From an uncultured Mediterraneibacter sp. (lineage in GTDB: Bacteria > Bacillota > Clostridia > Lachnospirales > Lachnospiraceae), in the NCBI GenBank assembly GCA_944376685.1, contig CALWDN010000006.1, positions 1-45,031 of the forward strand: a stretch of DNA of 45,031 nucleotides, in the 5' to 3' direction. Positions 1-7,825 of this stretch are shown piece by piece. Position numbers and translations under genes: made by a program. The notes under the pieces were generated by a model, which saw only the letters and a program-made list of their open reading frames with translations, was not told the origin of the DNA and ran no database searches. The stretch's first letter is position 1, and every line of letters starts with the position of its first letter.

Positions 1-84
1 ATTGAGATTATAGCTGCGGTGTCGCTGGCGCTGAACATGATTCAGGCAGTAATCATATATGTGCTGCAGGCTGGGCCAATCTGA
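1..84 (+). CDS. C-terminal end of an unidentified protein (partial)
   Basis: An open frame enters from the left edge in frame 1 and stops with TGA at 82-84. The 27 residues seen are largely hydrophobic (isoleucine, alanine, valine, leucine), so they could be a C-terminal membrane helix. The next gene's ribosome site follows at once, which fits a tightly packed phage early operon. No family can be named from this fragment. Confidence 0.35.
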   Translation: MEIIAAVSLALNMIQAVIIYVLQAGPI

Positions 85-99
85 GAGGAGGTGAGGAAG

Positions 100-363
100 G
101 TGCAGAATTATACATTATCAGAGCAGGACATCAAAGTATTAATCGGAGTTGCAGGAAACGCAATCTGCGAAGATGAAATATTTCCGCCTGAATTTGATGG
201 GATCATTATGAAAATATCAGCAGGAATCGCAATGAAACTTTTAGATCATTTGTCCTGTGAAAATAAGTTTTCGAAAGAAACAATTGAGATGACAGAAAAG
301 ATTTTCGGGATCGTAGGAGGTGATCAGAGTGGCAGCAAGAATCATGGGATATGCGGAATTTGA
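100..363 (+). CDS. hypothetical phage protein, 87 aa
   Basis: I do not recognise this family. The frame is also open from a GTG at 91, but AGGAGG lies at 86-91 and would overlap that codon; the in-frame GTG at 100 sits eight bases after it and is the better start. The product is a mildly acidic, soluble-looking protein with several predicted helices and no membrane segment. It overlaps the next gene by 35 bases, typical of a packed early phage operon. Function unknown; position suggests an accessory role near recombination and replication. Confidence 0.6.
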   Translation: MQNYTLSEQDIKVLIGVAGNAICEDEIFPPEFDGIIMKISAGIAMKLLDHLSCENKFSKETIEMTEKIFGIVGGDQSGSKNHGICGI

Positions 364-529
364 GAGATATTACGAAGCCACGAAAAAAGAACTGGCGTAT
401 ATGAAACCGGGAGATACGAAGCGGATCGCACTGATCGGTGCTGTAGAGGGCGCAGGAGGATACGAGATAGCATTTACAGGCGCACAGCTCCGGAGGATCT
501 TCGATCTTGGTTTCCCGGAAAAAGAATGA
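329..529 (+). CDS. hypothetical phage protein, 66 aa
   Basis: A small soluble protein that I cannot assign. Of the two GTG candidates (320 and 329), 329 is preferred because GGAGG at 316-320 gives normal spacing to it and overlaps the other. The sequence has a Y/E-rich helix followed by a glycine-rich turn (GAVEGAGGYE). It overlaps the gene before it and is followed by a strong hairpin at 528-563, which may end or stabilise the upstream transcript. Confidence 0.55.
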   Translation: MAARIMGYAEFERYYEATKKELAYMKPGDTKRIALIGAVEGAGGYEIAFTGAQLRRIFDLGFPEKE

Positions 530-563
530 GCGCCCACATGTGAGGCGGCAACCTCGGGCGCTC
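528..563 (+). terminator. stem-loop after the first small genes
   Basis: GAGCGCCC (528-535) pairs perfectly with GGGCGCTC (556-563), an 8-bp GC-rich stem starting inside the preceding stop codon. No T-run follows, so it is a weak intrinsic terminator at best and may instead be an mRNA-stabilising or processing hairpin. Confidence 0.35.
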
Positions 564-603
564 TGGTAACTAACCAACTTAATCATAGCACAAGGAGGTG
601 CGA

Positions 604-828
604 ATGTACATAGGAATCGGACCGGAAGCCGGAAAGCGGGTACTTGCAGAAGATGCATTTTCCTATGCCTGTGAACGCGTTTACTGTGGTACGCAGGAAG
701 AGCAGGAGACAGCAATGCAGATCTTCAGGGAAGCAGATGATTTCTGTCAGGCGGCTCTTACGCTTGTAGAGTGGTTTTATTCCGGCAACTGGAGAAAGAA
801 GGATGATCCGTGCAGCGGGGAAATATGA
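604..828 (+). CDS. hypothetical phage protein, 74 aa
   Basis: The start is ATG 604, five bases after GGAGG (594-598); the upstream GTG at 598 overlaps the ribosome site. The 74-residue product is soluble and mixed in charge, with a central E/Q-rich helix and three cysteines (Cys-Glu-Arg-Val-Tyr-Cys and one more). No known domain is visible. Its stop overlaps the start of the next small gene (ATGA), so the two are probably translationally coupled. Confidence 0.55.
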   Translation: MYIGIGPEAGKRVLAEDAFSYACERVYCGTQEEQETAMQIFREADDFCQAALTLVEWFYSGNWRKKDDPCSGEI

Positions 829-956
829 TCCATGTATGGATTATCCGGTATTCGGACGGAACGCTTGCATGCAGCACAGAGGATTACGAAGGCGTGGTCC
901 GGATTGCAGAAGAATATATTCGCGGGACGGACCTGAGCTATCTGATCATTGAATAG
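825..956 (+). CDS. hypothetical small phage protein, 43 aa
   Basis: The ATG at 825 overlaps the previous stop (ATGA) and the frame runs 43 codons to TAG at 954-956, ten bases before the exonuclease gene. The product starts MIHVWIIRYSDG and ends YLIIE, suggesting a short beta-alpha-beta unit. The ATGA coupling and the lack of an unused gap argue for a real gene, but there is no recognisable family. Confidence 0.45.
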   Translation: MIHVWIIRYSDGTLACSTEDYEGVVRIAEEYIRGTDLSYLIIE

Positions 957-965
957 GAGAATGCA

Positions 966-1625
966 ATGGAACAGATGTATATGATATATGATTTCCCTAA
1001 TGAGTCCGCATGGCTGAAGGGGCGGATGAATGGGGTCGGCGGCAGTGATGCCAGTGCTATCGTCGGGATGAATCCATATAAGAGCAATATAGATCTCTTT
1101 GAGGAGAAGATTGGCAGGAGAATTCCGGAGGATATCTCAGACAAGCCTTGCGTGATCTACGGGAAGCTGGCAGAGGATCCAATCCGGGAATTGTTCAAGC
1201 TGGATTACCCGGATTATCAGGTGGAGCATCACGAGTTCAGGATCCTGCAAAGCATCCAGTATCCTTTCATGCAGGCATCCCTGGACGGCGAACTGACGGA
1301 TTCGGATGGACGCCGCGGGATTCTGGAGATCAAGACAACGAATATCCTGCAATCCATGCAACGGGAAAAATGGAATGATAGGATTCCGGATAACTACTAT
1401 ATACAGGTCCTGCATTATCTGCTCGTGACCGGATATGAGTTTGTTGTACTCCGGGCTCATCTGAACACAGACTGGGGTGTGGAAAAAAGAACGACAGCGA
1501 AGCACTACTTTATCGAGCGTGCCGAGGTGCAGGATGATCTGGATATGTTGCTCCAAGAAGAACAGAAATTTTGGGAGTACGTGGAGAGTGGCAGGAAGCC
1601 GCCCCTGATACTTCCGGAAATATAA
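966..1625 (+). CDS. yqaJ: YqaJ-type phage recombination exonuclease
   Basis: This is a 219-residue protein of the YqaJ / lambda-exonuclease group (PD-(D/E)XK nuclease fold). Such enzymes resect double-stranded DNA ends 5' to 3' so that a partner annealing protein can load. Visible motifs in order: the N-terminal WLKGRMN and GGSDAS loop (residues 25-30), GKLAEDPI with Glu70, ASLDGE with Asp107, the catalytic Glu-Ile-Lys at 121-123, and the Q-x3-Y helix (YYIQVLHY, about 145-152). RecT lies two genes downstream, which completes a two-component recombination system. Length is normal for the family. Confidence 0.9.
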   Translation: MEQMYMIYDFPNESAWLKGRMNGVGGSDASAIVGMNPYKSNIDLFEEKIGRRIPEDISDKPCVIYGKLAEDPIRELFKLDYPDYQVEHHEFRILQSIQYPFMQASLDGELTDSDGRRGILEIKTTNILQSMQREKWNDRIPDNYYIQVLHYLLVTGYEFVVLRAHLNTDWGVEKRTTAKHYFIERAEVQDDLDMLLQEEQKFWEYVESGRKPPLILPEI

Positions 1626-1639
1626 AGAAGGAGGAAACG

Positions 1640-2503
1640 ATGGAATTAAAGATTTTAAGCCCGCAGGAAGGCGGATTCGTGAAAGAAATCCGTTGGAACA
1701 ACGAGGAACTGAAGGCAGAGATTGCGGAAAAGATGCAGGAGTATAAGTCTCTTGCATTCACTGAAGATACGATCAAGGAAGCCAAGGCGGACCGCGCAAA
1801 GCTGAATAAGCTCCGGACGGCATTCGAGGATGAGCGGAAACGGATCAAGAAGCTGTGTATGGCTCCGTATGATGCATTTGAGAAACAGGTCAAGGAGCTG
1901 ATCGCGCTGATCGATGAGCCGATCCGGCTGATTGATGGGCAGATTAAAGAAGTCGAAGAAAAGCGCCGGAATGATAAGCGGAGGGAAATAGAGGCGCTGT
2001 TCCCTTCCATTGGCTTTCAGCCGTTTGTTACCCTCGATATGGTTTGGGACGATAAGTGGCTGAATGCGACAGTGTCCATGGCGAAGATCGAAGAGCAGAT
2101 GAAGAGCCAGATGTACAAGATCGGAAATGAAGTCCACACGATCCGGGAACTTCCGGAATTCAGCTTTGAAGCCATGGAAACATATAAGAAGACACTGGAT
2201 CTTGCAAAAGCGATCCAGGAGGGGCAGCGGCTTTCAGAAATCCAGAAGCGGAAAGAACTTTACGAAGAGGAGCAGAAGCGTAAGGCTGAGGAATTAAAAA
2301 AGCAGCCGGTAGAAGCAGCTCCTGAGCCGGTAGCGCAGCAGTCCGGATCATTGCCGGCACAGCAGGATGACACCGTTTCTGTTCAGACATCAGATGAACA
2401 GGTGATGTTCCTTGATTTCCGGGCATGGGGAACCAGAGAGCAGCTCATGAAGCTGAGGCAGTACATGATTGATAATAAGATTCGTTTTGGAAAGGTGGAG
2501 TAA
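1640..2503 (+). CDS. DUF1351-family phage protein
   Basis: A 287-residue protein resembling the DUF1351 family, which is usually found between phage exonuclease and RecT genes. ATG 1640 is chosen because GGAGG (1630-1634) precedes it closely; the open frame reaches back to 1571, but that stretch overlaps the exonuclease gene and has no ribosome site. The protein is very rich in Lys/Glu/Arg with long coiled-coil helices (about residues 20-110 and 180-225), a Pro/Gln/Ala linker, and a compact C-terminal domain. Its role is inferred from position: an accessory factor to recombination. No catalytic motif is visible. Confidence 0.75.
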   Translation: MELKILSPQEGGFVKEIRWNNEELKAEIAEKMQEYKSLAFTEDTIKEAKADRAKLNKLRTAFEDERKRIKKLCMAPYDAFEKQVKELIALIDEPIRLIDGQIKEVEEKRRNDKRREIEALFPSIGFQPFVTLDMVWDDKWLNATVSMAKIEEQMKSQMYKIGNEVHTIRELPEFSFEAMETYKKTLDLAKAIQEGQRLSEIQKRKELYEEEQKRKAEELKKQPVEAAPEPVAQQSGSLPAQQDDTVSVQTSDEQVMFLDFRAWGTREQLMKLRQYMIDNKIRFGKVE

Positions 2504-2506
2504 ATT

Positions 2507-3490
2507 ATGGCAGTACAGAACAGCCTGGCAAAAAGCCAGAAGATGGATTTTTCCGCGTATATCACTCAGGATGCAGCGAAACGCATCATTAATAAAACGC
2601 TCGGTGGCAAATCTGGGACCAGATTCATTTCGAGTATAGCATCAGCAGTTCAGGCAACACCAGCATTACAGGAATGCACGAATCCGAGCATCCTGTCAGC
2701 CGCTCTTCTTGGGGAGGCGCTGAACTTGTCTCCATCCCCGCAGCTGGGACAATTCTATATGGTCCCATATAAAAACAAGGGTGTGCTGGAGGCACAGTTC
2801 CAGCTTGGGTACAAAGGATATATCCAACTTGCCGTGAGATCTGGATATTATAAGCGGTTGAACGTGATGGCAATTAAGGAGGGTGAGCTGGTCCGTTACG
2901 ACCCCCTTAGCGAGGAAATCGAAGTGAACCTGATTGAAGATGATATTATCCGCGAAGATACGCCGACAACCGGATACTTTGCGATGTTCGAGTATGAGAA
3001 CGGTTTCAAGAAAACAATGTACTGGTCGAAACAGAAGATGCTCTCTCATGCAGATAAGTATAGCCAGGCATTCCATATGAATGCGGTTGATAGCGATAAG
3101 CCGAGCAAACGGAGGGTGTCTTATGAGGATTACTTGAAGGGGAACTATCCGGAAGATGATGCATGGAAGTATTCCTCTTTCTGGTATAAAGATTTCGATG
3201 GTATGGCCATGAAGACCATGCTCCGTCAGCTGATCAGCAAATGGGGCATCATGAGCATTGATTTGCAGACTGCCCTGGATAAGGACATGGCGGTGCTTCA
3301 TGAGGATGGCAGCGCGGATTATGTTGATAATGGTCAGGACCATGAGAACGTTGTCGCAGAGCAGGAAATGCACGAGGTGACGGAAGAACATGCAGAAGAA
3401 AGTGCTGTAACAGGGGAACAGCCTAATGCGCAGCAGTCAGGAAATCAGATGAGTTTAGAAGACGAATTCTTCTCTCAGCATAATTCATAA
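2507..3490 (+). CDS. recT: RecT single-strand annealing protein
   Basis: RecT-family proteins bind single-stranded DNA exposed by the exonuclease and anneal it to a complementary strand. This 327-residue protein matches across its length: the N-terminal region with TPALQECTNPSILSAALLGE, the core LNLSPSPQLGQFYMVPY and QFQLGYKGYIQLAVRSG, and the basic helix MAMKTMLRQLISKWG near residue 230. The acidic, glutamine-rich last 60 residues are typical of a flexible tail that may contact other replication proteins. It starts three bases after the DUF1351 stop, within the same operon. Confidence 0.93.
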   Translation: MAVQNSLAKSQKMDFSAYITQDAAKRIINKTLGGKSGTRFISSIASAVQATPALQECTNPSILSAALLGEALNLSPSPQLGQFYMVPYKNKGVLEAQFQLGYKGYIQLAVRSGYYKRLNVMAIKEGELVRYDPLSEEIEVNLIEDDIIREDTPTTGYFAMFEYENGFKKTMYWSKQKMLSHADKYSQAFHMNAVDSDKPSKRRVSYEDYLKGNYPEDDAWKYSSFWYKDFDGMAMKTMLRQLISKWGIMSIDLQTALDKDMAVLHEDGSADYVDNGQDHENVVAEQEMHEVTEEHAEESAVTGEQPNAQQSGNQMSLEDEFFSQHNS

Positions 3491-3507
3491 GAAAGGAGAC
3501 AATCACT

Positions 3508-3948
3508 ATGAAACACATCAACATTGAAAAGTTCTCGAATGGAGAGCTGACACAGCAGATCAACCGGGAGATGGAGGCGGTCGCGCGGAACATTGCCGAT
3601 CCCAACACAGAGGCAAAGACAGCCCGGAAGATCACCGTGACTATCACTCTGAAGCCGAATGAACAGCGCGATTTCATCACTACCAGCATCACGACGAAGT
3701 CAACGCTGGCGCCGACGCTCGGTGCAGTGACCGCCCTGGGCATCCGGAAAGACCTGAAAAGCGGCGAGATTGAAGTGGGTGAGATCGGCAATCAGATCCC
3801 CGGTCAGATGTCTATTGATGAAGTGCAGGCGCAGAGTACAGCTGCTCCGGTGCAGGAAGTCGACGGCAAAGCTGTAGATACGGAGACTGGTGAGATTATT
3901 TCGGGTTCCAGAAAAGTAGTAGACCTGAGAGCAGCAAGAGAAGCATAA
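3508..3948 (+). CDS. phage protein, 'replication terminator'-type family
   Basis: A 146-residue protein similar in pattern to a Firmicutes phage family often labelled 'replication terminator protein': an N-terminal segment of the form IEKFSNGELTQQINREMEAVARNIADPNT, followed by a basic beta-rich stretch (ARKITVTITLKPNEQRD). The label is from memory of the family and has little functional support. A good AAGGAG site lies at 3492-3497. The last 50 residues look disordered. It lies between recT and a DUF2303-like gene, so a role in DNA replication or recombination is reasonable but unproven. Confidence 0.6.
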   Translation: MKHINIEKFSNGELTQQINREMEAVARNIADPNTEAKTARKITVTITLKPNEQRDFITTSITTKSTLAPTLGAVTALGIRKDLKSGEIEVGEIGNQIPGQMSIDEVQAQSTAAPVQEVDGKAVDTETGEIISGSRKVVDLRAAREA

Positions 3949-3961
3949 GGAGGATAAGAAC

Positions 3962-4702
3962 ATGATGGAAGGATTAAAAGAAGCGTTACAGTATATTACA
4001 GGATTGAAAGCGGAGAGCATGGATCCGAAGGTGGTGGAGATCAATGGCGATACATACTGCGATAAGCAGCTGACACGGTATCACCGTTTCCCGTTTGCAG
4101 ATGCGATTAACATCAGCACTTTGACCGCTCTGGTGGATTACATCAAAGGAAAGCCGGAAGAACTCAGGGCAAGCATGATCCTGCATGTGGAAAGTCCGAC
4201 AACGGTCCGCCTTTATTCCGGACTGATCGATGAGCGGAAGCGTGAGCATCTGATCCGGGCAGAAGCGATCATAAACCAGTTCTCATTTGACCATGCTTAT
4301 GACCAGGAGCGGTTCCTGATCGAGCTGCAGGCAAACTTCCTGGAGACGGAAGATCTCAAGACCATCATGCAGGTTGCCGGAAACATTAAGTCTGGCACTA
4401 CGGCAAACTATTCTGATGACGGCGTGTCGCAGAAGACAACGGTTAAGATGGGCGTCGAGCTGAATGACGTGATCGTTCCCAACCCGGTGAAGCTTCGTCC
4501 TTATCGTACCTTCGCAGAGATCGAGCAGCCGGAAAGCAGCTATGTGTTCCGGATCATGGACACGGACCGCGGCCCTGCTTTCAAACTTGTCGAGGCAGAC
4601 GGTGGCTTGTGGAAGAATGGAACCATGAAAAAGATTAAAGAATACCTGGAATATGAGCTGGCTGAAGAACTGAAAGAGCATCACATCACTGTGATCGCAT
4701 AA
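3962..4702 (+). CDS. DUF2303 / YfdQ-like phage protein
   Basis: A 246-residue protein whose C-terminal half contains LRPYRTFAEIEQPES, a pattern I associate with the DUF2303 (YfdQ) family of phage proteins of unknown function found near recombination genes. AGGAGG at 3948-3953 places the start at ATG 3962. The N-terminal half has an alpha/beta character with a Lys/Arg-rich central section. No enzyme motif is visible. Its place between RecT-linked genes and RusA suggests a role in DNA metabolism, as an inference only. Confidence 0.65.
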   Translation: MMEGLKEALQYITGLKAESMDPKVVEINGDTYCDKQLTRYHRFPFADAINISTLTALVDYIKGKPEELRASMILHVESPTTVRLYSGLIDERKREHLIRAEAIINQFSFDHAYDQERFLIELQANFLETEDLKTIMQVAGNIKSGTTANYSDDGVSQKTTVKMGVELNDVIVPNPVKLRPYRTFAEIEQPESSYVFRIMDTDRGPAFKLVEADGGLWKNGTMKKIKEYLEYELAEELKEHHITVIA

Positions 4703-4728
4703 CCATCGGTATCTCCTTGGAATTATGA

Positions 4729-4743
4729 TACATGTCACATGTA
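4729..4743. promoter_or_regulatory. 15-bp palindrome, possible operator
   Basis: TACATGTCACATGTA is an exact inverted repeat (7-bp arms, central C) in the only sizeable gap of the early operon, upstream of the RusA gene. It could be a regulator's binding site. A TTGAC follows at 4746-4750, but no convincing -10 is seen. Confidence 0.3.
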
Positions 4744-4766
4744 ACTTGACGACAAAAAGATTCGTT

Positions 4767-4795
4767 CCTGCGCTGGGCTTCGTCCCCGGCGCAGG
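4767..4795 (+). other. stem-loop in the RusA leader
   Basis: CCTGCGC (4767-4773) pairs with GCGCAGG (4789-4795), with a further GGG/CCC inside. The stem ends just before the GGGGAAAGGAGAAGG ribosome region of the next gene, so it could influence its translation. There is no T-run, so a terminator is unlikely. Confidence 0.35.
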
Positions 4796-4810
4796 GGAAA
4801 GGAGAAGGAA

Positions 4811-5251
4811 ATGGCGTCAGTCACATTTCAGGTGCCCGGGAAGCCGCAGGGCAAAGCCAGGGCGCGGACTGTGTACAATCCGCATCTGAAGCACAGCATT
4901 TCATATACGCCGGAGAACGACCTTCTGTATGAAAACCTGATCAAGACGTTATACATGCAGGCTGCCGGCGGGATCCGGTTCGAGAAAGGCACGCCGGTCA
5001 TGCTTCGGATCGTGGCCCGCTTTGAACCGCCGAAGAGCGCATCTAAGAAGATGCAGCGGTTGATGCTGGAAGGGGCGGTCCCGCCGCTGAAAAAACCGGA
5101 CATCGACAATATCGTGAAGGTGGTCGCAGATGCCCTGAACGGCGCGGCGTACCATGATGATACACAGATCATATTCACGATCGCAAAGAAAGCTTATTCC
5201 GCGGTGGAGGGGCTGGATATTACGGTTGAGGAATATACGGACGGAAGGTAG
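4811..5251 (+). CDS. rusA: RusA-family Holliday junction resolvase
   Basis: RusA enzymes are homodimeric, metal-dependent nucleases that cut four-way DNA junctions. This 146-residue protein has the family hallmarks: an N-terminal beta-strand with GKPQGKARAR, the KPDIDNIVKVVADALNG motif (residues 95-111, catalytic Asp97 and Asp99), and the following Asp-Asp at 116-117 before TQI. Length is normal for the family. With the YqaJ-type nuclease and RecT upstream it supplies the resolution step of phage recombination. It abuts the next gene. Confidence 0.92.
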   Translation: MASVTFQVPGKPQGKARARTVYNPHLKHSISYTPENDLLYENLIKTLYMQAAGGIRFEKGTPVMLRIVARFEPPKSASKKMQRLMLEGAVPPLKKPDIDNIVKVVADALNGAAYHDDTQIIFTIAKKAYSAVEGLDITVEEYTDGR

Positions 5252-5260
5252 GTGATCTTG

Positions 5261-6115
5261 ATGGGACGTGGCGCTCCCAATAAAAAAGGTCTGGCTTACT
5301 TTCCGAAGATGATAGATTTCTATGAAGATGACAAGATCTTCGATTTACTGGACCGATATGGTCCACTGGGTGTGACCGTGTATGACTGTATACTCTGTAT
5401 CGTATATAAGCACGGATACTACGCAGAGATCCCCTTGGATAAGCTATCGAAAATGATCATAAAGATGATCGGGAACAAGTGGGTGAAGAGCAAAAATGCT
5501 GTCGTGCAAGTGGTGCACTTCTGCTCTGAGATAGGTCTCCTTGATGATGACCTCATGACGGAAAACATCATCACCTCTGTTGGAATTCAGCGTCGCTATT
5601 ACGAGATAGCAGTAAAGCGCATGAAAAGACAGCTCTATACAGACCAGTATTGGCTCCTCGGAAAAGCCGAGGATGGGGAGCCTTTATTAAATGAACCCTC
5701 TAAGCGAATTAATTCGGAAGAAAAAAGAATTAATTCTGAAGAAATTCGTAATTCTTCCGAAGAAAGTGCCTTAGAAATAAAAGAAAATAGAAATATAGAT
5801 AATATAACGTTTTCCCCGGAACTGGAACGAACTTTCCAGACCTATCTTCTTGTCCGCCGGAACAACTTCGGGGAGATCCCGGAGGAGCAGATCCAGGCAT
5901 TGAGGGATGACCTGTTTGATTTAAGTGATAAGGACGAGGAGCGGATCGCGATCGTGAAGAAGGCGACGGCAAGCGGATGGAAGTCGTTTTATAAGACCGA
6001 CAAGAAGCGGGAGAGTTCCGGTACCCGGAAAGGGAAGGTAAAAGACAACAATAATTTTGAGCGCCGTAAGTATGACATGGATGCTCTGGAAAGGAGCCTT
6101 CTCTGTGACGGATGA
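5261..6115 (+). CDS. DUF4373 (Lin1244/Lin1753-like) replication-type protein
   Basis: A 284-residue protein with an N-terminal domain of the DUF4373 type: a start of the form KKGLAYFPKMIDFYEDDKIFDLLDRYG, common in phage replication-initiation proteins with a winged-helix domain. ATG 5261 follows an AGGTGAT site; GTG 5252 is the alternative. Residues about 155-190 form a low-complexity linker made of repeats of the form RINSEE. The C-terminal domain (about 190-284) is helical and basic at its end. Likely role: binding the phage replication origin or loading a helicase; inferred from family and position, since no separate DnaC-like loader is visible nearby. Confidence 0.72.
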   Translation: MGRGAPNKKGLAYFPKMIDFYEDDKIFDLLDRYGPLGVTVYDCILCIVYKHGYYAEIPLDKLSKMIIKMIGNKWVKSKNAVVQVVHFCSEIGLLDDDLMTENIITSVGIQRRYYEIAVKRMKRQLYTDQYWLLGKAEDGEPLLNEPSKRINSEEKRINSEEIRNSSEESALEIKENRNIDNITFSPELERTFQTYLLVRRNNFGEIPEEQIQALRDDLFDLSDKDEERIAIVKKATASGWKSFYKTDKKRESSGTRKGKVKDNNNFERRKYDMDALERSLLCDG

Positions 6116-6323
6116 TGAACTTAGAAAAATCTATTATCCGATTGCAGAGTCCTGGAAGCTGATTCGGGAGTTCTGCGATGCGACCGGAACACCGGTTGAA
6201 TACTTCAAGCTGCAGGAAAAATCACAGATGATCTATGAGAAAGCCGGAAAGACAACGTTCGCATCGGAAATTCTGGCGGCTGCGGTGAATGAGATCGATC
6301 GGATCATGAGAGAAAACAAGTAG
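6105..6323 (+). CDS. hypothetical phage protein, 72 aa
   Basis: Starts at GTG 6105, nine bases after AAGGAG (6090-6095) and overlapping the end of the DUF4373 gene by 11 bases; the longer upstream frame has no ribosome site. The product is a small, helical, soluble protein with a pattern of acidic and aromatic residues (TDDELRKIYYPIAESW). It may be an accessory to the preceding replication protein. No known domain. Confidence 0.6.
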   Translation: MTDDELRKIYYPIAESWKLIREFCDATGTPVEYFKLQEKSQMIYEKAGKTTFASEILAAAVNEIDRIMRENK

Positions 6324-6374
6324 AAAGGAGCCAGCCTCCGGCCGGGGCAAGGGTATACCGGGCTTATTGAAAAG

Positions 6375-7742
6375 ATGGAAAGAGATTTAATTATAGACTG
6401 CTTCGCCGGTGGTGGCGGGGCAAGCGTAGGGATAGAAATGGCGCTGGGGCGACCGGTTGACATTGCGATCAATCACGATCCTGATGCGATTCTTATGCAT
6501 AAGACCAATCATCCGCGGACGCTGCATCTGACAGAGGACATCTTTAAAGTGGACCTTAAGAAGTATGTAAAAGGCCGGCATGTGTCCCTGATGTGGGCCT
6601 CACCGGACTGCACGAGCCATAGTAAGGCGAAAGGCGGGAAACCACGGGAGAAAGGTCTGAGGATCCTGCCGTGGGCGGTGTACAAGCATGCGCGGGCCAT
6701 CCTTCCGGATGTGATCCTGATGGAAAATGTTGAGGAGATCCAGCAGTGGGGTCCGCTGGATGCAAATGGTCATCCGATAAGGGAGCGTTGCGGAGAAGAT
6801 TATCAGAAGTTCATAACAGCTATGAAGAGCCTGGGATATATTTTCGAGTGCCGGGAACTTGTGGCGGCAGATTATGGAGCACCGACAACACGGAAACGCT
6901 GGTATGCAATATTCCGGCGGGACGGCATGGAGATTGTCTGGCCGGTACCGACACACTTTAAGGATCATGATCCACGGTGGAAAGCCTGCGGGGATTACAT
7001 AGACTGGTCAGACTTGGGGCGGTCCATATTTACCCGGAAAAAGTCGCTGGCAGATGCGACCATGAAGCGGATTGCGAACGGAATCCGGAAATATATCATT
7101 GATAATCCGTCTCCTTATATCGTGAGAAGCAAAGAAGCGGTCGCCTTCCTGATCCAGTATCACGGCGAGACGAAAGCGGGAGATTCCCGGGGGCAGTTCC
7201 TGTCAGAGCCGATCAAGACGATAGACACCAGCAACCGGTACGGGCTTGTGACGGCATTCGTGACGAAGTTCTATAAGAGCGGAATCGGACAGGGATGCAA
7301 CGAGCCATTGCATACGATCACTACTTCTCCGGGGCATTTTGGGCTGATATCGGCTTTCTTGATCAAGTATTACGGGACCGGAGAAAACTGTAGCAGCTTA
7401 AACGATCCGCTGGGGACTATCACTACGAAGGATCGGTTCGGGCTGGTGAATGTGATCATAGAGATCGCAGGCGAGCAGTATATCCTGAAAGATATCTTCC
7501 TGCGGATGCTGAAGCCGGAAGAGTTGAAGCTGATGCAGGGATTCCCGAAAGACTACATAATTGACCGGGATTATAACTGGAAACCGTATCCGATAGCAAA
7601 GCAGGTGGCACGGATCGGGAATAGCGTGGTGCCGATCATGGCACAGAAGCTGGTGGAAGCGAACTGCTCGTATTTGAAAGTAGGGGAAAGAGTACCAAAT
7701 CTGAGGATCGATGACAGTGAAGAGCAGCTGAGGTTTGCTTAA
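6375..7742 (+). CDS. phage C5 cytosine DNA methyltransferase
   Basis: A 455-residue enzyme that transfers a methyl group from S-adenosylmethionine to carbon 5 of cytosine in DNA. Motif I is DCFAGGGGAS (8-17), the catalytic cysteine is Cys79 in SPDCTSHSK (a variant of the classical Pro-Cys-Gln), motif VI is ENVEE (117-121), motif VIII is TTRKRWYAIF (171-180), motif IX resembles LRMLKPEELKLMQGF, and motif X is QVARIGNSVVP (410-420). Between VIII and IX, residues 255-358 hold three tandem units of 33-37 residues ending in forms of TITT..RFGLV; this is the target-recognition region. There is no restriction partner, so it probably masks phage DNA from host enzymes. No strong ribosome site precedes ATG 6375, so the start is less certain. 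Confidence 0.9.
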   Translation: MERDLIIDCFAGGGGASVGIEMALGRPVDIAINHDPDAILMHKTNHPRTLHLTEDIFKVDLKKYVKGRHVSLMWASPDCTSHSKAKGGKPREKGLRILPWAVYKHARAILPDVILMENVEEIQQWGPLDANGHPIRERCGEDYQKFITAMKSLGYIFECRELVAADYGAPTTRKRWYAIFRRDGMEIVWPVPTHFKDHDPRWKACGDYIDWSDLGRSIFTRKKSLADATMKRIANGIRKYIIDNPSPYIVRSKEAVAFLIQYHGETKAGDSRGQFLSEPIKTIDTSNRYGLVTAFVTKFYKSGIGQGCNEPLHTITTSPGHFGLISAFLIKYYGTGENCSSLNDPLGTITTKDRFGLVNVIIEIAGEQYILKDIFLRMLKPEELKLMQGFPKDYIIDRDYNWKPYPIAKQVARIGNSVVPIMAQKLVEANCSYLKVGERVPNLRIDDSEEQLRFA

Positions 7743-7765
7743 GAGATTTGCACCTTGACAATTGA

Positions 7766-7780
7766 ATATTGATGGTTGGT
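7766..7780. repeat. left arm of inverted repeat flanking the RelA/SpoT gene
   Basis: ATATTGATGGTTGGT here is the exact reverse complement of 8904-8918 downstream of the next gene. It lies in the gene's leader, after a TTGACA (7755-7760) and before AT-rich candidate -10 hexamers (CATAAT 7787-7792, TAATAT 7796-7801); none has ideal spacing to the TTGACA. A dedicated promoter is likely in this gap but its exact position is unclear. Confidence 0.6.
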
Positions 7781-7825
7781 TTGTATCATAATTTGTAATA
7801 TATGAATTGAAAATGAAGGAGAAAG

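Noticed and set aside
4725..4910. Short forward frame starting ATG 4725 and running into rusA in another frame
   Set aside because: No ribosome site, overlaps the rusA start region, and the product has no family pattern; the hairpin explains the conserved-looking part.
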